Positions 19,063 through 30,618 of a stretch of DNA of 64,000 nt are shown here, piece after piece; positions within the stretch are counted from its first letter, which is position 1; each line of letters begins with the position of its first letter. Location: assembly GCA_021202275.1 (NCBI GenBank), contig JAJQDI010000015.1, forward strand, positions 348,637-412,636, written 5' to 3'. This DNA comes from Bacteroides sp. Its GTDB lineage: Bacteria > Bacteroidota > Bacteroidia > Bacteroidales > Bacteroidaceae. Position numbers and translations under genes: made by a program. Below the pieces are notes generated by a model that ran no database searches, was not told the DNA's origin, and saw only the letters and a list, made by a program, of their open reading frames with translations.

Positions 19063-22000
19063 ATGTCTAACAAAATGAAAAACATGCGCGCCAGGCTGCT
19101 ATTCCTGTTCGCAGCGATATCGCTTAGCGTATCGGCGCAAGTGATCACTGTCACCGGAACTGTGACAGACAATACGGGAGAGCCGATCATTGGTGCTTCA
19201 GTAGTAGAGAAAGATAATACCACCAACGGTACCATAACTGATTTTGATGGTAATTTCTCCCTAAACCTTCAGCAAAACGCAACCTTAGTACTTTCTTATA
19301 TCGGGATGCGTACACAGGAAGTACCCGTTCAGGGAAAGACCAGAATCAATGTAGTATTGGAAGATGATGCGCAAGCATTAGATGAGGTGGTTGTGATCGG
19401 TTACGGTACAGCCAAACGCAAAGACCTGACCGGTTCGGTAGCTTCCGTAAGTGCCGACGCCATTGCCGCAGTACCTGTAGCATCTGCAGTAGAAGCCATG
19501 GCGGGTAAACTGGCCGGGGTACAGATCAGTGCAACAGAAGGTTCTCCGGATGCGGAAATAAAGATTCGTGTGCGCGGAGGTGGATCTATTACCGGCGACA
19601 ACACGCCTCTGCTAATCGTAGACGGTTTTCCTGTAGAATCAATCAGTGACATCGCTCCCAGCGATATAGAATCCATTGACGTGCTGAAAGATGCCTCTTC
19701 TACAGCAATCTACGGTTCGCGTGGAGCCAATGGGGTAATCATCGTCACCACCAAATCCGGAAAAGAGGGTAAGGTAAATGTAAACTACAATGCTTTTGTC
19801 AGCTGGAAAAACATCACCAAGACACTAGATGTACTCTCTCCGGAAGATTACGTAAAATGGCACTATGAATACACCGGACTTCGTGGCAACCAGTCGACCT
19901 ATTACACTCCTGTTTTTGGGAACTGGCAGGATATCGACCTGTACAGCGATATTCCAGCCAACGACTGGCAGGACATCACCTTCGGACGCACCGGATTCAC
20001 CTTCAATCACAACCTGAGTATCACAGGAGGTACTGATAAAGCGAAATACGCTTTCAGCTACTCCATGATAGACGACAAAGCAATCATGCAGATGTCTAAC
20101 TACAGACGTGACAACCTGAGTCTGAAACTGAACACCAAACCCCACAAACGCATAGGACTGGACTTCTCCCTCCGGTATTCAAAAACCACGGTTAACGGAT
20201 CAGGTACAAACGAACAGAACGAAAAATCAAGCGGAGACTCCCGCCTCAGACAGGCCATCTTATATCCACCTTTTGCGATAGAAGGGCTCACCGATACCGG
20301 AAGTGAAGACACAGACGATATTTCAGGACTGTATCAGCCACTGATCAATCTCGCGGACAACGACCAGAAGCGGAAACAGTACAATTACAATATGTCGGCC
20401 AGTTTCAATTGGGAACTCATTGACAATCTGAAACTCAGAGCCGAAGTCGGTATGGATGACTACCGCAGGGAAAACAACCGTTTTTACGGAATGACAACTT
20501 ATTATATCAAGAACCAGGTTGCGGAAGATCATCAGAATCATCCGGCTGTAGTCATGAATAGGATCAGCAGACAAAGACTTCGGAGTACCAATACATTGAA
20601 CTACGACTTCAAGAAGCAACTGAAAAATACCGGCCACAACCTGAACCTGTTATTTGGACAAGAGTATATTCTGACAAAAGAGAATAATCTCGAGACCACC
20701 GTCGCAGGTTTCCCGACCAACTTTACCGCCGATGAAGCTTTCCGACTGACCACTCAGGGTTCTGCCGCCTCAACAGATAACTATTCCTATCCGGATGATA
20801 TCCTGTTGTCTTACTTCTCACGCGTAAACTATGACTATCAGAGCAAATACATCCTTAGTGCGACCTTCCGCGCCGACGGTTCCAGCAAATTCGGAAATGG
20901 CAACAAATGGGGCTTCTTCCCTTCTGCTGCTGTAGCATAGCGTATCTCCTCCGAACCGTTCATGCAACGTACAGAGACATGGCTGGATGATCTGAAACTC
21001 CGTTTCAGCTACGGTACGGCCGGGAACAACGCTATCCCTTCCGGACAGATCGAAAGATATTATGAATCTAGTACAACCGTATATATCAATAACCGGGAGA
21101 ACTATTGGGCACCCTCTAAATATATGCCTAATCCGGATCTGAAATGGGAAACAACCCAGACACGCAACTTAGGGCTCGACTTCACTACATTTGGCGGACG
21201 TCTCAGCGGAACTGCGGAAGTGTACCTGAACACCACCAAAGACCTGCTGATTGAATTCCCTGTATCCGGATCAGGATATGAATCCCAATACCGCAACATA
21301 GGTAAGACCCAGAACAAAGGATTGGAGCTGACACTGAACTGGAACGCGATCGAAAAGAAGAACTATGGCCTGAGTTTCAGCGGGAATATCAATTTCAATC
21401 GCAACAAGATCAAATCATTGGGAGAAATGGAAGATTTCCTGACCTCCTCTACCTGGCACTCGGACATTACCTCTCAGATGGACTATATCGTTGCCGCGGG
21501 AGGACGCGTAGGCCAGATGTATGGGTATGTAACTGAAGGACGGTATGAAGTAGACGACTTCAACTGGAACGCAGACGGCACTGTAGGAACACTGAAAGAG
21601 GGTGTAGTGAACGGACAAGGAGTACTTGGCAATCTTATACCCGGATCTCTGAAACTGAAAGACCTCAACGGAGACGGATCTCCCGACAGAACCATCATAG
21701 GTGATGCCAACCCTAAACATACCGGAGGATTCACGATCAACGGAAGAATCTATAATTTCGATATCTCGGCGGCATTTACCTGGAGCTACGGCAACGATAT
21801 TTACAATGCCAATAAGATCGAGTATACCAGTACCAACAAATACTATTACAGGAACATGACTTCTGAAATGGCTGCTGGTAAACGCTGGACCTACCTGAAC
21901 GCAGACGGTACCATCGCCTCTACCTATGACGAACTGAAAGCGCTGAATGCCAACACGACCATGTGGACTCCATACATGGGTAATTATATGCTTCATTCAT

Positions 22001-22260
22001 GGGCTATAGAAGACGGATCATTCCTGCGACTGAATACGTTGACTCTTGGATATACTTTCCCGAAAGAATTACTTTCCAAAGTCAATATCCAGAACCTGCG
22101 TCTGTACGCGACCGGATACAATCTGTTCTGCTGGACAAGCTATTCCGGTATGGACCCTGAAGTTTCTACACGCCGCAAGACCAATCTAACCCCGGGTGTC
22201 GACTATTCTGCCTACCCGAAAAGCCGTCAGTTTGTTCTTGGTTTAAATCTTACATTCTAA
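19063..22260 (+). pseudogene. SusC-type TonB-dependent transporter interrupted by one in-frame TAG
   Basis: An outer-membrane oligosaccharide importer of 1065 codons. A signal peptide is followed by a carboxypeptidase-regulatory-like domain (TGEPIIGASVVEKDNTTNGT), a TonB-box-like DEVVVIGYGT, the plug (VRGGGSITGDNTPLLIVDGF) and a 22-strand barrel ending VLGLNLTF. Codon 626 (20938-20940) is TAG, inside a conserved segment. The paralogue at 27278 reads AAAWRISEE where this gene reads AVA-stop-RISSE, so a single G-to-A change of a Trp codon explains it. The same frame resumes at once to the true C-terminus. As given, no full barrel can form without readthrough. The start MSNKMKNMRA is shared with the second SusC. 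Confidence 0.93.
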
Positions 22261-22278
22261 TTTTATACATATCAAACA

Positions 22279-24108
22279 ATGAAAAAGATATTATATATAC
22301 TGGTACTCATGATCGGCTGCGGGAATTTTTATTCTTGCGACGACATGCTGACAGCAGATGTGAAGTCATCTATTGATGACGAGGTCATTTTCACCACGCC
22401 CATATTGGCTGAGGGTGTACTCTACGGTATTATCAATTGCTTTATGGAGACCAACTCCTACCGGGCAAGATACCTGCAGTTCTACGGAGCCAATACCGAC
22501 ACGGAACTTATGCTCTCCAACGCAACCAATCCGGAACACGCTAACGCGCAACTGGCATCCTATAGTGCCTCTCCCAGTAACTCCAATATGAGTGTTTACA
22601 ATGGACCATGGGCTATGATGTATCAGGCTATTGAACGTGCCAATCTGATGATTGAAGGAATGCGTACCTACTCGGATCTGGAAAATGATCCCGAGCTCAG
22701 GCAACTTTATGGAGAAGCCCTGACTATCAGAGCCGTTTTTTATGCCGACCTGTTAAAAGCGTGGGGCGATATCCCAGCCCGCTTCGAACCGATCACTAAC
22801 GAGACCATGTACATAGCCAAGTCTGATCGGGATGTAATATACAAACAACTGATTGAGGATCTGGGAGAAGCGGCAGAATATGTGGCATGGCCCAATGAGA
22901 CCACTGTAACCTCTACCGTAGAACGCTTTAACAAAGCTTTTGTAAAAGCCCTTCGTGCCCGTCTTTGTCTGGCAGCCGCAGGCTACGGACAACGTCCGGA
23001 CGGAACCATTCGCAGAAGCAATGACCCCGATCTTACAGTAGAGAAAATGTATACCATCGCACGGGATGAATGTCTGGATATCATCAACAGCAATACCTGT
23101 ACGTTGGGTGAATTTGAACAAACATTCAAAGAGCTTTCGGGAGAAGTAATAACTGCCGGCAGAGAATCTCTGTGGGAAATACCTTTCGCTCCGGGTCGTG
23201 GTCGTGTCGCGTATGCATACGCCATCAGACACCGCGTTACCAGTCAATATACAAATATCGCTGCAGGAGGTTCCATGGGTCCTATGCCCACTTTATACTA
23301 TGACTATGACCCCAAAGACCTTCGCCGGGATATAACTTGCATTCCGTATGAATGGGCAGCAAACAGTTCACTCTCCATAGGTGTCTCTCAATCTGTATTG
23401 AATATTGATACATGGTACTATGGGAAATACCGTTACGAATGGATGAACCGTATGGCTTCCGGAGATTCAGATGATGGACTCAATTGGCTCTATATGCGCT
23501 ATGCGGATGTCTATCTCATGGCTGCTGAAACGATCAATGAATTATCCGGTCCGGATGCTGCAGTCGAATACTTCCGTCCGATACGTTCCCGCGCCTTTTC
23601 GGAAGCAGACCAGGCGGAAAAAGTAGATCAATACATTGCGGAAGTCTCTGTAAGTAAAGACAGATTCTTTGAAGCGATCGTAGACGAACGCGCTTTTGAA
23701 TTTACAGGTGAAATGCTTCGTAAACAAGATCTGATCCGTTGGAACAAACTGGGAGAATATATCTACGCAGCAAAAGACAAAATGGAACAGCTCGCTGTAC
23801 GTGAAGGAAAGTATGAAGATCTGCCCAATTATCTGTATTATAAGATAATCGATGAAAATACGGGTGAAATCGATATCTATGGTTTGGAAATAGGTGATAC
23901 AGATGAATATGGAGCACAACTGGTAGAAAACGAAGGTTATACCCGGGCTTCCAGTCAGAGATTTACAACGGACGGCGAACCCCGGATCGATGCAGATAAG
24001 ATCTACTCCATCGCTCATAACAATCCGGATGACTATCAATTCTGGCCAATATTTGAATACTTTATCAATACCAGCAACGGTATGTTGGTAAACGATTACA
24101 ATTATTAA
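22279..24108 (+). CDS. SusD-family surface glycan-binding lipoprotein, first copy
   Basis: A 609-residue partner of the upstream SusC; in this family it forms the lid of the outer-membrane transporter. A lipoprotein signal with lipobox-like GNFYSC is followed by the helical TPR region (PWAMMYQAIERANLMIEGM, EALTIRAVFYADLLKAWGD) and the C-terminal RagB/SusD segment (RYADVYLMAAETINEL, VDERAFEFTGEMLRKQDLIR). It starts 18 bp after the SusC stop, so the two are co-transcribed. The gene is intact although its SusC is interrupted. Confidence 0.93.
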   Translation: MKKILYILVLMIGCGNFYSCDDMLTADVKSSIDDEVIFTTPILAEGVLYGIINCFMETNSYRARYLQFYGANTDTELMLSNATNPEHANAQLASYSASPSNSNMSVYNGPWAMMYQAIERANLMIEGMRTYSDLENDPELRQLYGEALTIRAVFYADLLKAWGDIPARFEPITNETMYIAKSDRDVIYKQLIEDLGEAAEYVAWPNETTVTSTVERFNKAFVKALRARLCLAAAGYGQRPDGTIRRSNDPDLTVEKMYTIARDECLDIINSNTCTLGEFEQTFKELSGEVITAGRESLWEIPFAPGRGRVAYAYAIRHRVTSQYTNIAAGGSMGPMPTLYYDYDPKDLRRDITCIPYEWAANSSLSIGVSQSVLNIDTWYYGKYRYEWMNRMASGDSDDGLNWLYMRYADVYLMAAETINELSGPDAAVEYFRPIRSRAFSEADQAEKVDQYIAEVSVSKDRFFEAIVDERAFEFTGEMLRKQDLIRWNKLGEYIYAAKDKMEQLAVREGKYEDLPNYLYYKIIDENTGEIDIYGLEIGDTDEYGAQLVENEGYTRASSQRFTTDGEPRIDADKIYSIAHNNPDDYQFWPIFEYFINTSNGMLVNDYNY

Positions 24109-24127
24109 TTACTGACAAACGAATAAT

Positions 24128-25654
24128 ATGAAAAAGATAGTAACATATATAACCTATACATTGGGAGTTGTAGTGGCACTCTTTGTCACGAGCTGTTCCG
24201 ATGCGCCGGAAGAGATTACCGAAGTAGACTATGGCCGTCTGTTCTCTGTGTACATCGATAGCGATTTCACGACAAATGTAATCAACCAGACTACTCTCCG
24301 TATGACATGGACAGCGGTAGATAAGGCCGAAGCATATGTGATTGAACTGTTTGCTGACGATGAAGATATGAGTTTTGAAGGTACTCCTTCCAGAATAGTG
24401 GAAACTGAATATGAATCTCCACTTCTGATCGAAGGCTTGCAGGGAGAAAGTACGTATGCCGGTCGGATCAAAGCAGTCGCTTCAGGTATAGCAGATTCTA
24501 AATGGGTTGAGTTTAGTTTTGAGACAGGTGCAGAGAATATATTTGCGTCTGCCACTGTAGGAATACACGATGTAACTCTGACATGGTCTGCTGAAGTAGG
24601 TGGAACAGATCTCTCTACCATTACTGTCCGATCCACAGATGGAGATCAAACTATAACTCATAGTATTACATCATCGGAAATGGCCGCAGGAACAGCAACA
24701 ATTGATGGATTAGTAGGATTTACAACCTACACCGCAGTTATGCTAAGTGCCGACGGAACTCGTACCAGAGGAACAATTACATTTACCACCAACTATGATG
24801 GAATAGCCATTGGACCCGGAGAAAGCTTAAAAGAGGCGATTGAATCAGCCGCCGACGGTGAAGTAATTGCTGTGATGCCGGGAGAACACGTTGTAGATGC
24901 AAATCTTGAGATTAACAAATCCATATCTATTGTAGCTGCAGTAAGTGATGATAAACCTATTGTAATCGGGGCTCAGTTCAATCTTACAGACGCCAGTGTC
25001 AATTTAACCTTGACTAATCTGATCCTGGACGGAACCGGAAAAAGCAATGTCACCTATGTTAGTGATGAAGTCGCAGTAGGAGACATTCTGATTGAAAGTT
25101 GTGAGATTATAAATTATGAGAAAGCATTCCTCTCACCAGGTTCAAGTGTCAAATTCGATATCAACTCATACACGATCAATAATTGTATCGCACATGATTG
25201 TGGGGCAAGTGGAAATGATCTTTTTGACGTCAGAGTAGGGATTATCAGGGACCTGACTGTTACAAACAGTACCTTCTATAATTTTGGTGCGCGTCATTTC
25301 TTACGTCATGATGCCAGCATAACCGGAAATATAACTATAAGTATAGATAAATGTACATTCTACGGTATGTTTAACAGTACAAGTTATGGACTGTTATATG
25401 TTCGCCAATCAGGCAGTTGTAGCATATCCAACTGTATCATCGCAAATACAGTAGGAGGTTGTGAATATTCCGGTACCACCATTAGTACAACTTATAGCAA
25501 TAATTATTTCTATGAGGCAGACAATGCGGCCGGTAACGATCCATCAGGCAAAATAGAAAATCCTGAATTTGCAGATCCGGAAAATGGAGATTTCACCATA
25601 ATGAATGAAAATGTATACTATTCAGGTGCCGGAGATCAAAGATGGATACAATAA
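24128..25654 (+). CDS. Surface lipoprotein with FN3-like and beta-helix domains (DUF4957/DUF5123 type)
   Basis: A 508-residue lipoprotein (lipobox FVTSC). Two fibronectin-III-like domains (about residues 35-120 and 135-225) are followed by a right-handed beta-helix rich in LTLTNLILDGTG, INNCIAHDCGASGND and SISNCIIANTVGG turns. A C-terminal AGDQRW resembles the closing motif of DUF5123 proteins. Such proteins follow SusC/SusD in pectin loci and are thought to bind, or perhaps degrade, glycans at the surface. I see no polysaccharide-lyase catalytic set, so a binding role is preferred. It lies 19 bp after SusD and ends in tandem TAA codons. Confidence 0.82.
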   Translation: MKKIVTYITYTLGVVVALFVTSCSDAPEEITEVDYGRLFSVYIDSDFTTNVINQTTLRMTWTAVDKAEAYVIELFADDEDMSFEGTPSRIVETEYESPLLIEGLQGESTYAGRIKAVASGIADSKWVEFSFETGAENIFASATVGIHDVTLTWSAEVGGTDLSTITVRSTDGDQTITHSITSSEMAAGTATIDGLVGFTTYTAVMLSADGTRTRGTITFTTNYDGIAIGPGESLKEAIESAADGEVIAVMPGEHVVDANLEINKSISIVAAVSDDKPIVIGAQFNLTDASVNLTLTNLILDGTGKSNVTYVSDEVAVGDILIESCEIINYEKAFLSPGSSVKFDINSYTINNCIAHDCGASGNDLFDVRVGIIRDLTVTNSTFYNFGARHFLRHDASITGNITISIDKCTFYGMFNSTSYGLLYVRQSGSCSISNCIIANTVGGCEYSGTTISTTYSNNYFYEADNAAGNDPSGKIENPEFADPENGDFTIMNENVYYSGAGDQRWIQ

Positions 25655-25740
25655 TAATAAGTACTATGATAGAGAATTTTCTATATACCAAATAAATATA
25701 GATAGCTATTTAATAGGACTTGAATATTAACAAATTATGA

Positions 25741-25779
25741 GATAGTTGTTGGATTGTTCCAACAACTATCTTTGTTTTT
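25741..25779 (+). terminator. Terminator of the first SusCD operon
   Basis: Perfect 13-bp stem GATAGTTGTTGGA / TCCAACAACTATC with a 4-nt loop, followed by TTTGTTTTT. Confidence 0.85.
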
Positions 25780-26491
25780 ACAACTTCTAATTTCAAAACA
25801 CCAACAATCATTGGATTCCTCATTCAAACAGACTGTACCAAAAGTAATAGTAATAAATATCCGATTACAAGGTTTATTGACAAAGTCAAATTCATTTCCC
25901 AGTACTACCTGATGTATGCTCCAGATAATAAACAAAGTGCCTGGCAGATCTTTATACGTATTCCCAAAATTCATCTGGTACTTTCTTATACTCCCAACTT
26001 ATTCATGAATACATAATAAACAATTGGAGCTGAATCCTATCAGTTCTGTAGTTTTTAATCTTAGCAGTTTGTAAGTTAACAAAGAAAAATAATCTGAAAA
26101 ACGAATTATGTTGCCATTTTTACAAGGAAATATAATTGATCCTCAACATTTAATTTTTTAAAATGTATGTAATAGCAATAGCTGTTCGACTTTGGAACAA
26201 CCTCAGTTCATTTTTAGATTTTATATTCTGTAACTGTACATATACGTAAAGAAACTATTCCACTAATATGGGATCTGTTTTTAAATAGAAATCATCCTAT
26301 TTCCTATATATAAAAAACTGTACTCTCTTTGCGTAAGAATTATATCCTTCCACGCTAACTACAAGATAACATTCCTGATTTTAACAGGTATAATAAATCT
26401 CTTTAAAGGATTCCTAAACTAAATATTCCTCTCATTTTAACAGAAAACAATCCGGGTAAAGAGACTATACATAACTTTTTCAGACACTTGC

Positions 26492-26536
26492 TATCCGGTT
26501 TATGACTGACTCACAAAGTCAGTCATAAACCGGATA
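26492..26536. repeat. Perfect 20-bp inverted repeat with 5-nt loop
   Basis: TATCCGGTTTATGACTGACT, a CACAA loop, then its exact reverse complement AGTCAGTCATAAACCGGATA. There is no adjacent T tract, so it is not an obvious terminator. It lies about 720 bp after one operon's terminator and about 740 bp before the next SusC. Confidence 0.85.
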
Positions 26537-26694
26537 CATCCACATCCATATTCCTCTGAAATAAAAAAAGACTCCCTAAAAGCGGATAGTCTCACTTTAT
26601 CCAAGTAGATTTTTGTACTAAAAAAGAGTATAAATCAGTCAACACTCTTTATTACACCTATACAACAAGGTGGATTTTTTTAACTTTACATTTC

Positions 26695-26940
26695 TTATAA
26701 ATAAAGACAGTACGGATTTATAGTAACATGGCGTAGTTCCCTCAAATTCTTCTTCCGCAATGCCCGGTTAACCTGGAAAGGAATTATATTCTTTTTTCTA
26801 TATACCTTACCACACAAGAGTAAAGCAGTTATACTCAAACAGATGGCAAAACAGAAGTAGTTATATTTCAGCAACTTCATGCAAAATAGCACTAAAAATA
26901 AAGCCTCCGGCTGAAATTTCATTCGTCCAGGTTTACCCAT
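26695..26940 (-). CDS. Possible small membrane protein, doubtful
   Basis: An 81-codon frame with one hydrophobic stretch (about residues 14-44) followed by a basic tail (YRKKNIIPFQVNRALRKKNL). I do not recognise it, and no promoter or conserved neighbour supports it. It may be a chance frame. Confidence 0.2.
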   Translation of the reverse strand: MGKPGRMKFQPEALFLVLFCMKLLKYNYFCFAICLSITALLLCGKVYRKKNIIPFQVNRALRKKNLRELRHVTINPYCLYL

Positions 26941-27179
26941 TTTTGCTATCTATCTACCTACCGAATCAAAATCAGAGTTGATCCACATCTCACATTTCAG
27001 AATTGTCCGTACAATAATGACCAGCCCAACATTCATAAAAACCAACCGGATTTTCCACCTCCTTCCCATCCGGATTTCGAATCTATATACTGTTTTTATA
27101 CACAAATGACACCAAACAGCTATAACAAAAAATACACCCCTTTAATCAATTATTCCACAACATCTGTTTTACATACAAA

Positions 27180-27187
27180 TACATTTG
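27180..27187 (+). promoter_or_regulatory. Candidate -7 box (TACATTTG) of the second SusCD operon
   Basis: TAnnTTTG match about 90 bp before the SusC start at 27278. An in-frame ATG at 27185 overlaps this box and is therefore rejected as the start. Confidence 0.5.
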
Positions 27188-27277
27188 CACAAAACATTTA
27201 ACATTTCTAAGCGAAAACTAACATTGTGCTCAAGCACAACTCATTATTTATCTTTTATTAATTTAAATTTCCATAGA

Positions 27278-30200
27278 ATGTCTAACAAAATGAAAAACAT
27301 GCGCGCCTTGCTACTTGCACTCTGTGCAGCTTTTACGCTGAGCGTATCCGCGCAAAACATTACCGTATCGGGTAGTGTGGTTGACAGTACAGGAGAACCT
27401 GTCATTGGTGCTTCTGTGGTACAAAAGGGAAATACCAGTAATGGTACTATTACCGATTTCGATGGTAATTTCTCACTCAGTGTACCTTCAGACGCAACTC
27501 TTACTTTATCTTACATTGGTATGGTCACCCAGGACGTACCCGTACAAGGCAGATCAAGTGTAAATGTTACTCTCAGGGATGATGCTCAGGCATTAGACGA
27601 AGTAGTAGTAATCGGTTATGGTACTGCCCGTAAAAAAGACCTCACAGGTTCGGTAACTACCGTATCCGGAGCCGAGCTGGCAAAAGTTCCTGTAGGAAAT
27701 GTAGCCCAAGCCATGTCAGGACGTCTGGCAGGGGTACAAATCACCTCAGCCGACGGCTCACCCGATGCTGAAGTACTGATCCGTGTACGTGGTGGCGGGT
27801 CCATCACCGGAGACAATAGCCCTCTTTTCATCGTAGATGGTTTCCCGGTAAGTTCCATCAGTGATATTGCTCCCAACGATATTGAAGACATTACCGTACT
27901 TAAAGATGCAGCTTCTACTGCGATCTACGGTTCCCAAGGTGCGAACGGAGTAATCCTGATCACAACCAAAGGAGCCAAAGAAGGTAAAACAACAGTTTCT
28001 TACAACGGGTACCTGCAATGGAAAAATATAGCTAAGAAACTGAAAGTAATGGATCCGTATGAGTTTGTCATGTACAACTACGAAAGAGCCGCTATGCGTA
28101 ACGAGATTTCCAAGTTTGAAGAAAGATGGGGACACTTCGACGACCTGGAACTCTACAAATACCAGAAAGGCACAGACTGGCAGGAAGAGATGTTCGGCAA
28201 CTCGGAAATGTCTCAGTCTCACAACATCAGTATAACCGGTGGTACCGACAAGACCAAATTCTCTCTAAGCGGAACCTATACCGACGACAACAGTCTGATG
28301 AAAGACAATGGTTACAGCCGTTTCAATCTCAACTTCAAGTTGAATCATGAGATTACAAAAGGATTGAAACTTGACTTCGGTACACGTATCTCCGATACCG
28401 AAACCAGAGGGGTAGGTACAGCAGGTAGCACCTATAAGATACGTTCGTACGACGCTATCATGAAAGCGCCGGTCAACGGATTCTATGACAGCATGGATGA
28501 ATCTGCTATTGCAGCTATGGACGACGAAGAGTATGAGGAATACATCAATGATACCATGACGCTGCGCCAGAAACTGGATCAGTACTGGAGACGTAAGAAC
28601 GAACAACGTTTCAACCTGAATTTAGGTCTGACCTGGGATATCATGAAAAACCTTACCTACCGTGGTGAAGGAGGTTACGACTATATATTCTTCCAGGACA
28701 AGAATTTCTATGGTAAAGATACCAGCAATGCCATCAACAATGCAGGGGGGCATCCATTCGGTGAATGGGAAAAAAGAAACAGTTGGAGCTACCGTATTGC
28801 CAATACATTGACCTATCGGTTCGATCTGAAAGAAAAGCATCACTTCGACGTAATGGTAGGTCAGGAAGTGGTAGCCAGTGGCAGAGAAACCAACAAAATG
28901 ACCGGTAAGTACTATCAGGATGACATCACTCCGGAAAAAATGTTTGCCTCCATGGGACTGAATTCAGGGGAAACAGGAGCGGCAACTATTTCCAGTACCT
29001 TGGGACAGGAAAACCGTATGGTATCTTTCTTCGGACGTCTGAACTATCGTTTTGACGAACGTTACCTGTTGACATTCACTCTCCGTGGTGACGGTTCCAG
29101 TAAATTTACCAGAGGAAACCGGTGGGGTGTGTTCCCGGCAGCAGCAGCAGCATGGCGTATCTCGGAAGAAGCATTTATGGAAAATACACGCGACGTACTC
29201 TCCAACCTGAAACTCCGTGTCAGCTACGGACAGGCAGGTAACAACAACATCGGAGATGCGATGTACGAAACTACATACAAAGCCTATACCAGTAGTAAAT
29301 ACTACGGTGCAGGAGGTTATCTGAATCCGCACTATACACTTAACAACTCTACACTGGCCAACCCGAACCTGAAATGGGAAACTACTGTAACCCGTAATAT
29401 CGGTCTTGACTTCGGTTTCTTCAACGAAAGACTCTCCGGTACCGTTGACGGATATTGGAACACAACCAAAGACTTGCTGGTAGAACGCTCTATCGCAACC
29501 ATCGGTTACTCCAAAGTACAAGAAAATATCGGTCAGACTTCTAACCGTGGTATTGAACTGACATTGAATGGTCTGATCCTGGATAAAAGAGATTATTCAC
29601 TCTCTGCCAACTTCAACATCGGTTTCAATAGAAACAAGGTAGATAAACTGACCGGAGACAGTGATGCGATGATTATCAATTCAGGTGCGTTCAGTACAGA
29701 CATGCTGGGATACGACGACTACCGTGTATTTGTGGGGCAACCTCTGGGACTGATCTACGGATATGTATACGATGGCTATTACAGTGTAGATGACTTCAAA
29801 ACGTATGTGGATACCAATGGAGTAACTCAGTTCGAGTTTGACAGCTCAGGAAATTACCAGCTGAAAGACGGCGTACCCAATGCAAGTTCCATGCTGACCG
29901 GTTCGTCTAAATTGCGTCCGGGCTCCATGAAATTCAAAGACCTGGATGACGACGGCTCTATCGATGCCGACAACGACCGTACTATTATAGGTAAGACAGC
30001 TCCGAAATTTACCGGAGGTTTCGGTATCAATGCCACTTACAAAGGATTTGACCTCTCTATGCTGTTCAACTTTGTATATGGAAACAAAGTGTACAATCTG
30101 GATAAGATCGTAGAAACAATGTCTTATCGTACCACATATGCCAACCTGCTCAGGTACATGAACGGGGATAGCCGTTACACCTACCTGGATCGTAGTACCG

Positions 30201-30583
30201 GTGAAATTATAACAGACTATACTACCCTGAAAGCCATGAACGAAGGAGACAATGTAAAAAAATACTGGTCACCTCTGTCCATAGGCGATGCTTCTCCTAT
30301 CGCCAATTCCTGGGCAGTAGAAGATGGCTCTTACCTGCGCCTGCAGACCATTACGTTAGGATATACATTCCCGAAAAACTGGACCAGAAAATTTGCCTGC
30401 AATCAATTGCGTGTTTATTGCACGGTAAACAATGTGTTCACCTGGACCAACTATACCGGTTATGACCCTGAAGTAAACTCCAGCCTGCGTGGTTCATCTA
30501 CCAGCGGACTTACTCCAGGTGCCGACTATTCTTCTTATCCGAAGAACAGATCCTGGACTGCTGGTCTGAACATTACATTCTAA
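27278..30583 (+). CDS. SusC-type TonB-dependent transporter, second copy, intact
   Basis: An 1101-residue outer-membrane importer, paralogous to the gene at 19063. It has a signal peptide, a carboxypeptidase-like domain (TGEPVIGASVVQKGNTSNGT), DEVVVIGYGT, the plug (RVRGGGSITGDNSPLFIVDG) and a barrel with AAAWRISEEAFMENTRD, ending TAGLNITF. The first 33 bases around the start codon (MSNKMKNMRA) are identical to those of the first copy, although the proteins differ widely in the barrel. This points to duplication followed by divergence, perhaps for different oligosaccharide sizes. Start 27278 was chosen because both copies share it. Confidence 0.95.
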   Translation: MSNKMKNMRALLLALCAAFTLSVSAQNITVSGSVVDSTGEPVIGASVVQKGNTSNGTITDFDGNFSLSVPSDATLTLSYIGMVTQDVPVQGRSSVNVTLRDDAQALDEVVVIGYGTARKKDLTGSVTTVSGAELAKVPVGNVAQAMSGRLAGVQITSADGSPDAEVLIRVRGGGSITGDNSPLFIVDGFPVSSISDIAPNDIEDITVLKDAASTAIYGSQGANGVILITTKGAKEGKTTVSYNGYLQWKNIAKKLKVMDPYEFVMYNYERAAMRNEISKFEERWGHFDDLELYKYQKGTDWQEEMFGNSEMSQSHNISITGGTDKTKFSLSGTYTDDNSLMKDNGYSRFNLNFKLNHEITKGLKLDFGTRISDTETRGVGTAGSTYKIRSYDAIMKAPVNGFYDSMDESAIAAMDDEEYEEYINDTMTLRQKLDQYWRRKNEQRFNLNLGLTWDIMKNLTYRGEGGYDYIFFQDKNFYGKDTSNAINNAGGHPFGEWEKRNSWSYRIANTLTYRFDLKEKHHFDVMVGQEVVASGRETNKMTGKYYQDDITPEKMFASMGLNSGETGAATISSTLGQENRMVSFFGRLNYRFDERYLLTFTLRGDGSSKFTRGNRWGVFPAAAAAWRISEEAFMENTRDVLSNLKLRVSYGQAGNNNIGDAMYETTYKAYTSSKYYGAGGYLNPHYTLNNSTLANPNLKWETTVTRNIGLDFGFFNERLSGTVDGYWNTTKDLLVERSIATIGYSKVQENIGQTSNRGIELTLNGLILDKRDYSLSANFNIGFNRNKVDKLTGDSDAMIINSGAFSTDMLGYDDYRVFVGQPLGLIYGYVYDGYYSVDDFKTYVDTNGVTQFEFDSSGNYQLKDGVPNASSMLTGSSKLRPGSMKFKDLDDDGSIDADNDRTIIGKTAPKFTGGFGINATYKGFDLSMLFNFVYGNKVYNLDKIVETMSYRTTYANLLRYMNGDSRYTYLDRSTGEIITDYTTLKAMNEGDNVKKYWSPLSIGDASPIANSWAVEDGSYLRLQTITLGYTFPKNWTRKFACNQLRVYCTVNNVFTWTNYTGYDPEVNSSLRGSSTSGLTPGADYSSYPKNRSWTAGLNITF

Positions 30584-30618
30584 TCAAGAATAACGATCAA
30601 GATAATTTAATTGACATT

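Larger units (their letters stand above)
25780..27277. other. 1.5-kb AT-rich spacer between the two SusCD operons
   Basis: No gene with recognisable family features. It contains the long hairpin at 26492-26536, a weak 81-codon minus-strand frame (26695-26940) and the promoter of the second operon near its right end. Two minus-strand frames here look like chance frames or worn remnants. The size and AT content are unusual for the locus. Confidence 0.6.

Noticed and set aside
25735..25974. 79-codon minus-strand frame after the first SusCD operon
   Set aside because: Cys/Asn-rich, no family resemblance, and its end overlaps the operon's terminator hairpin.
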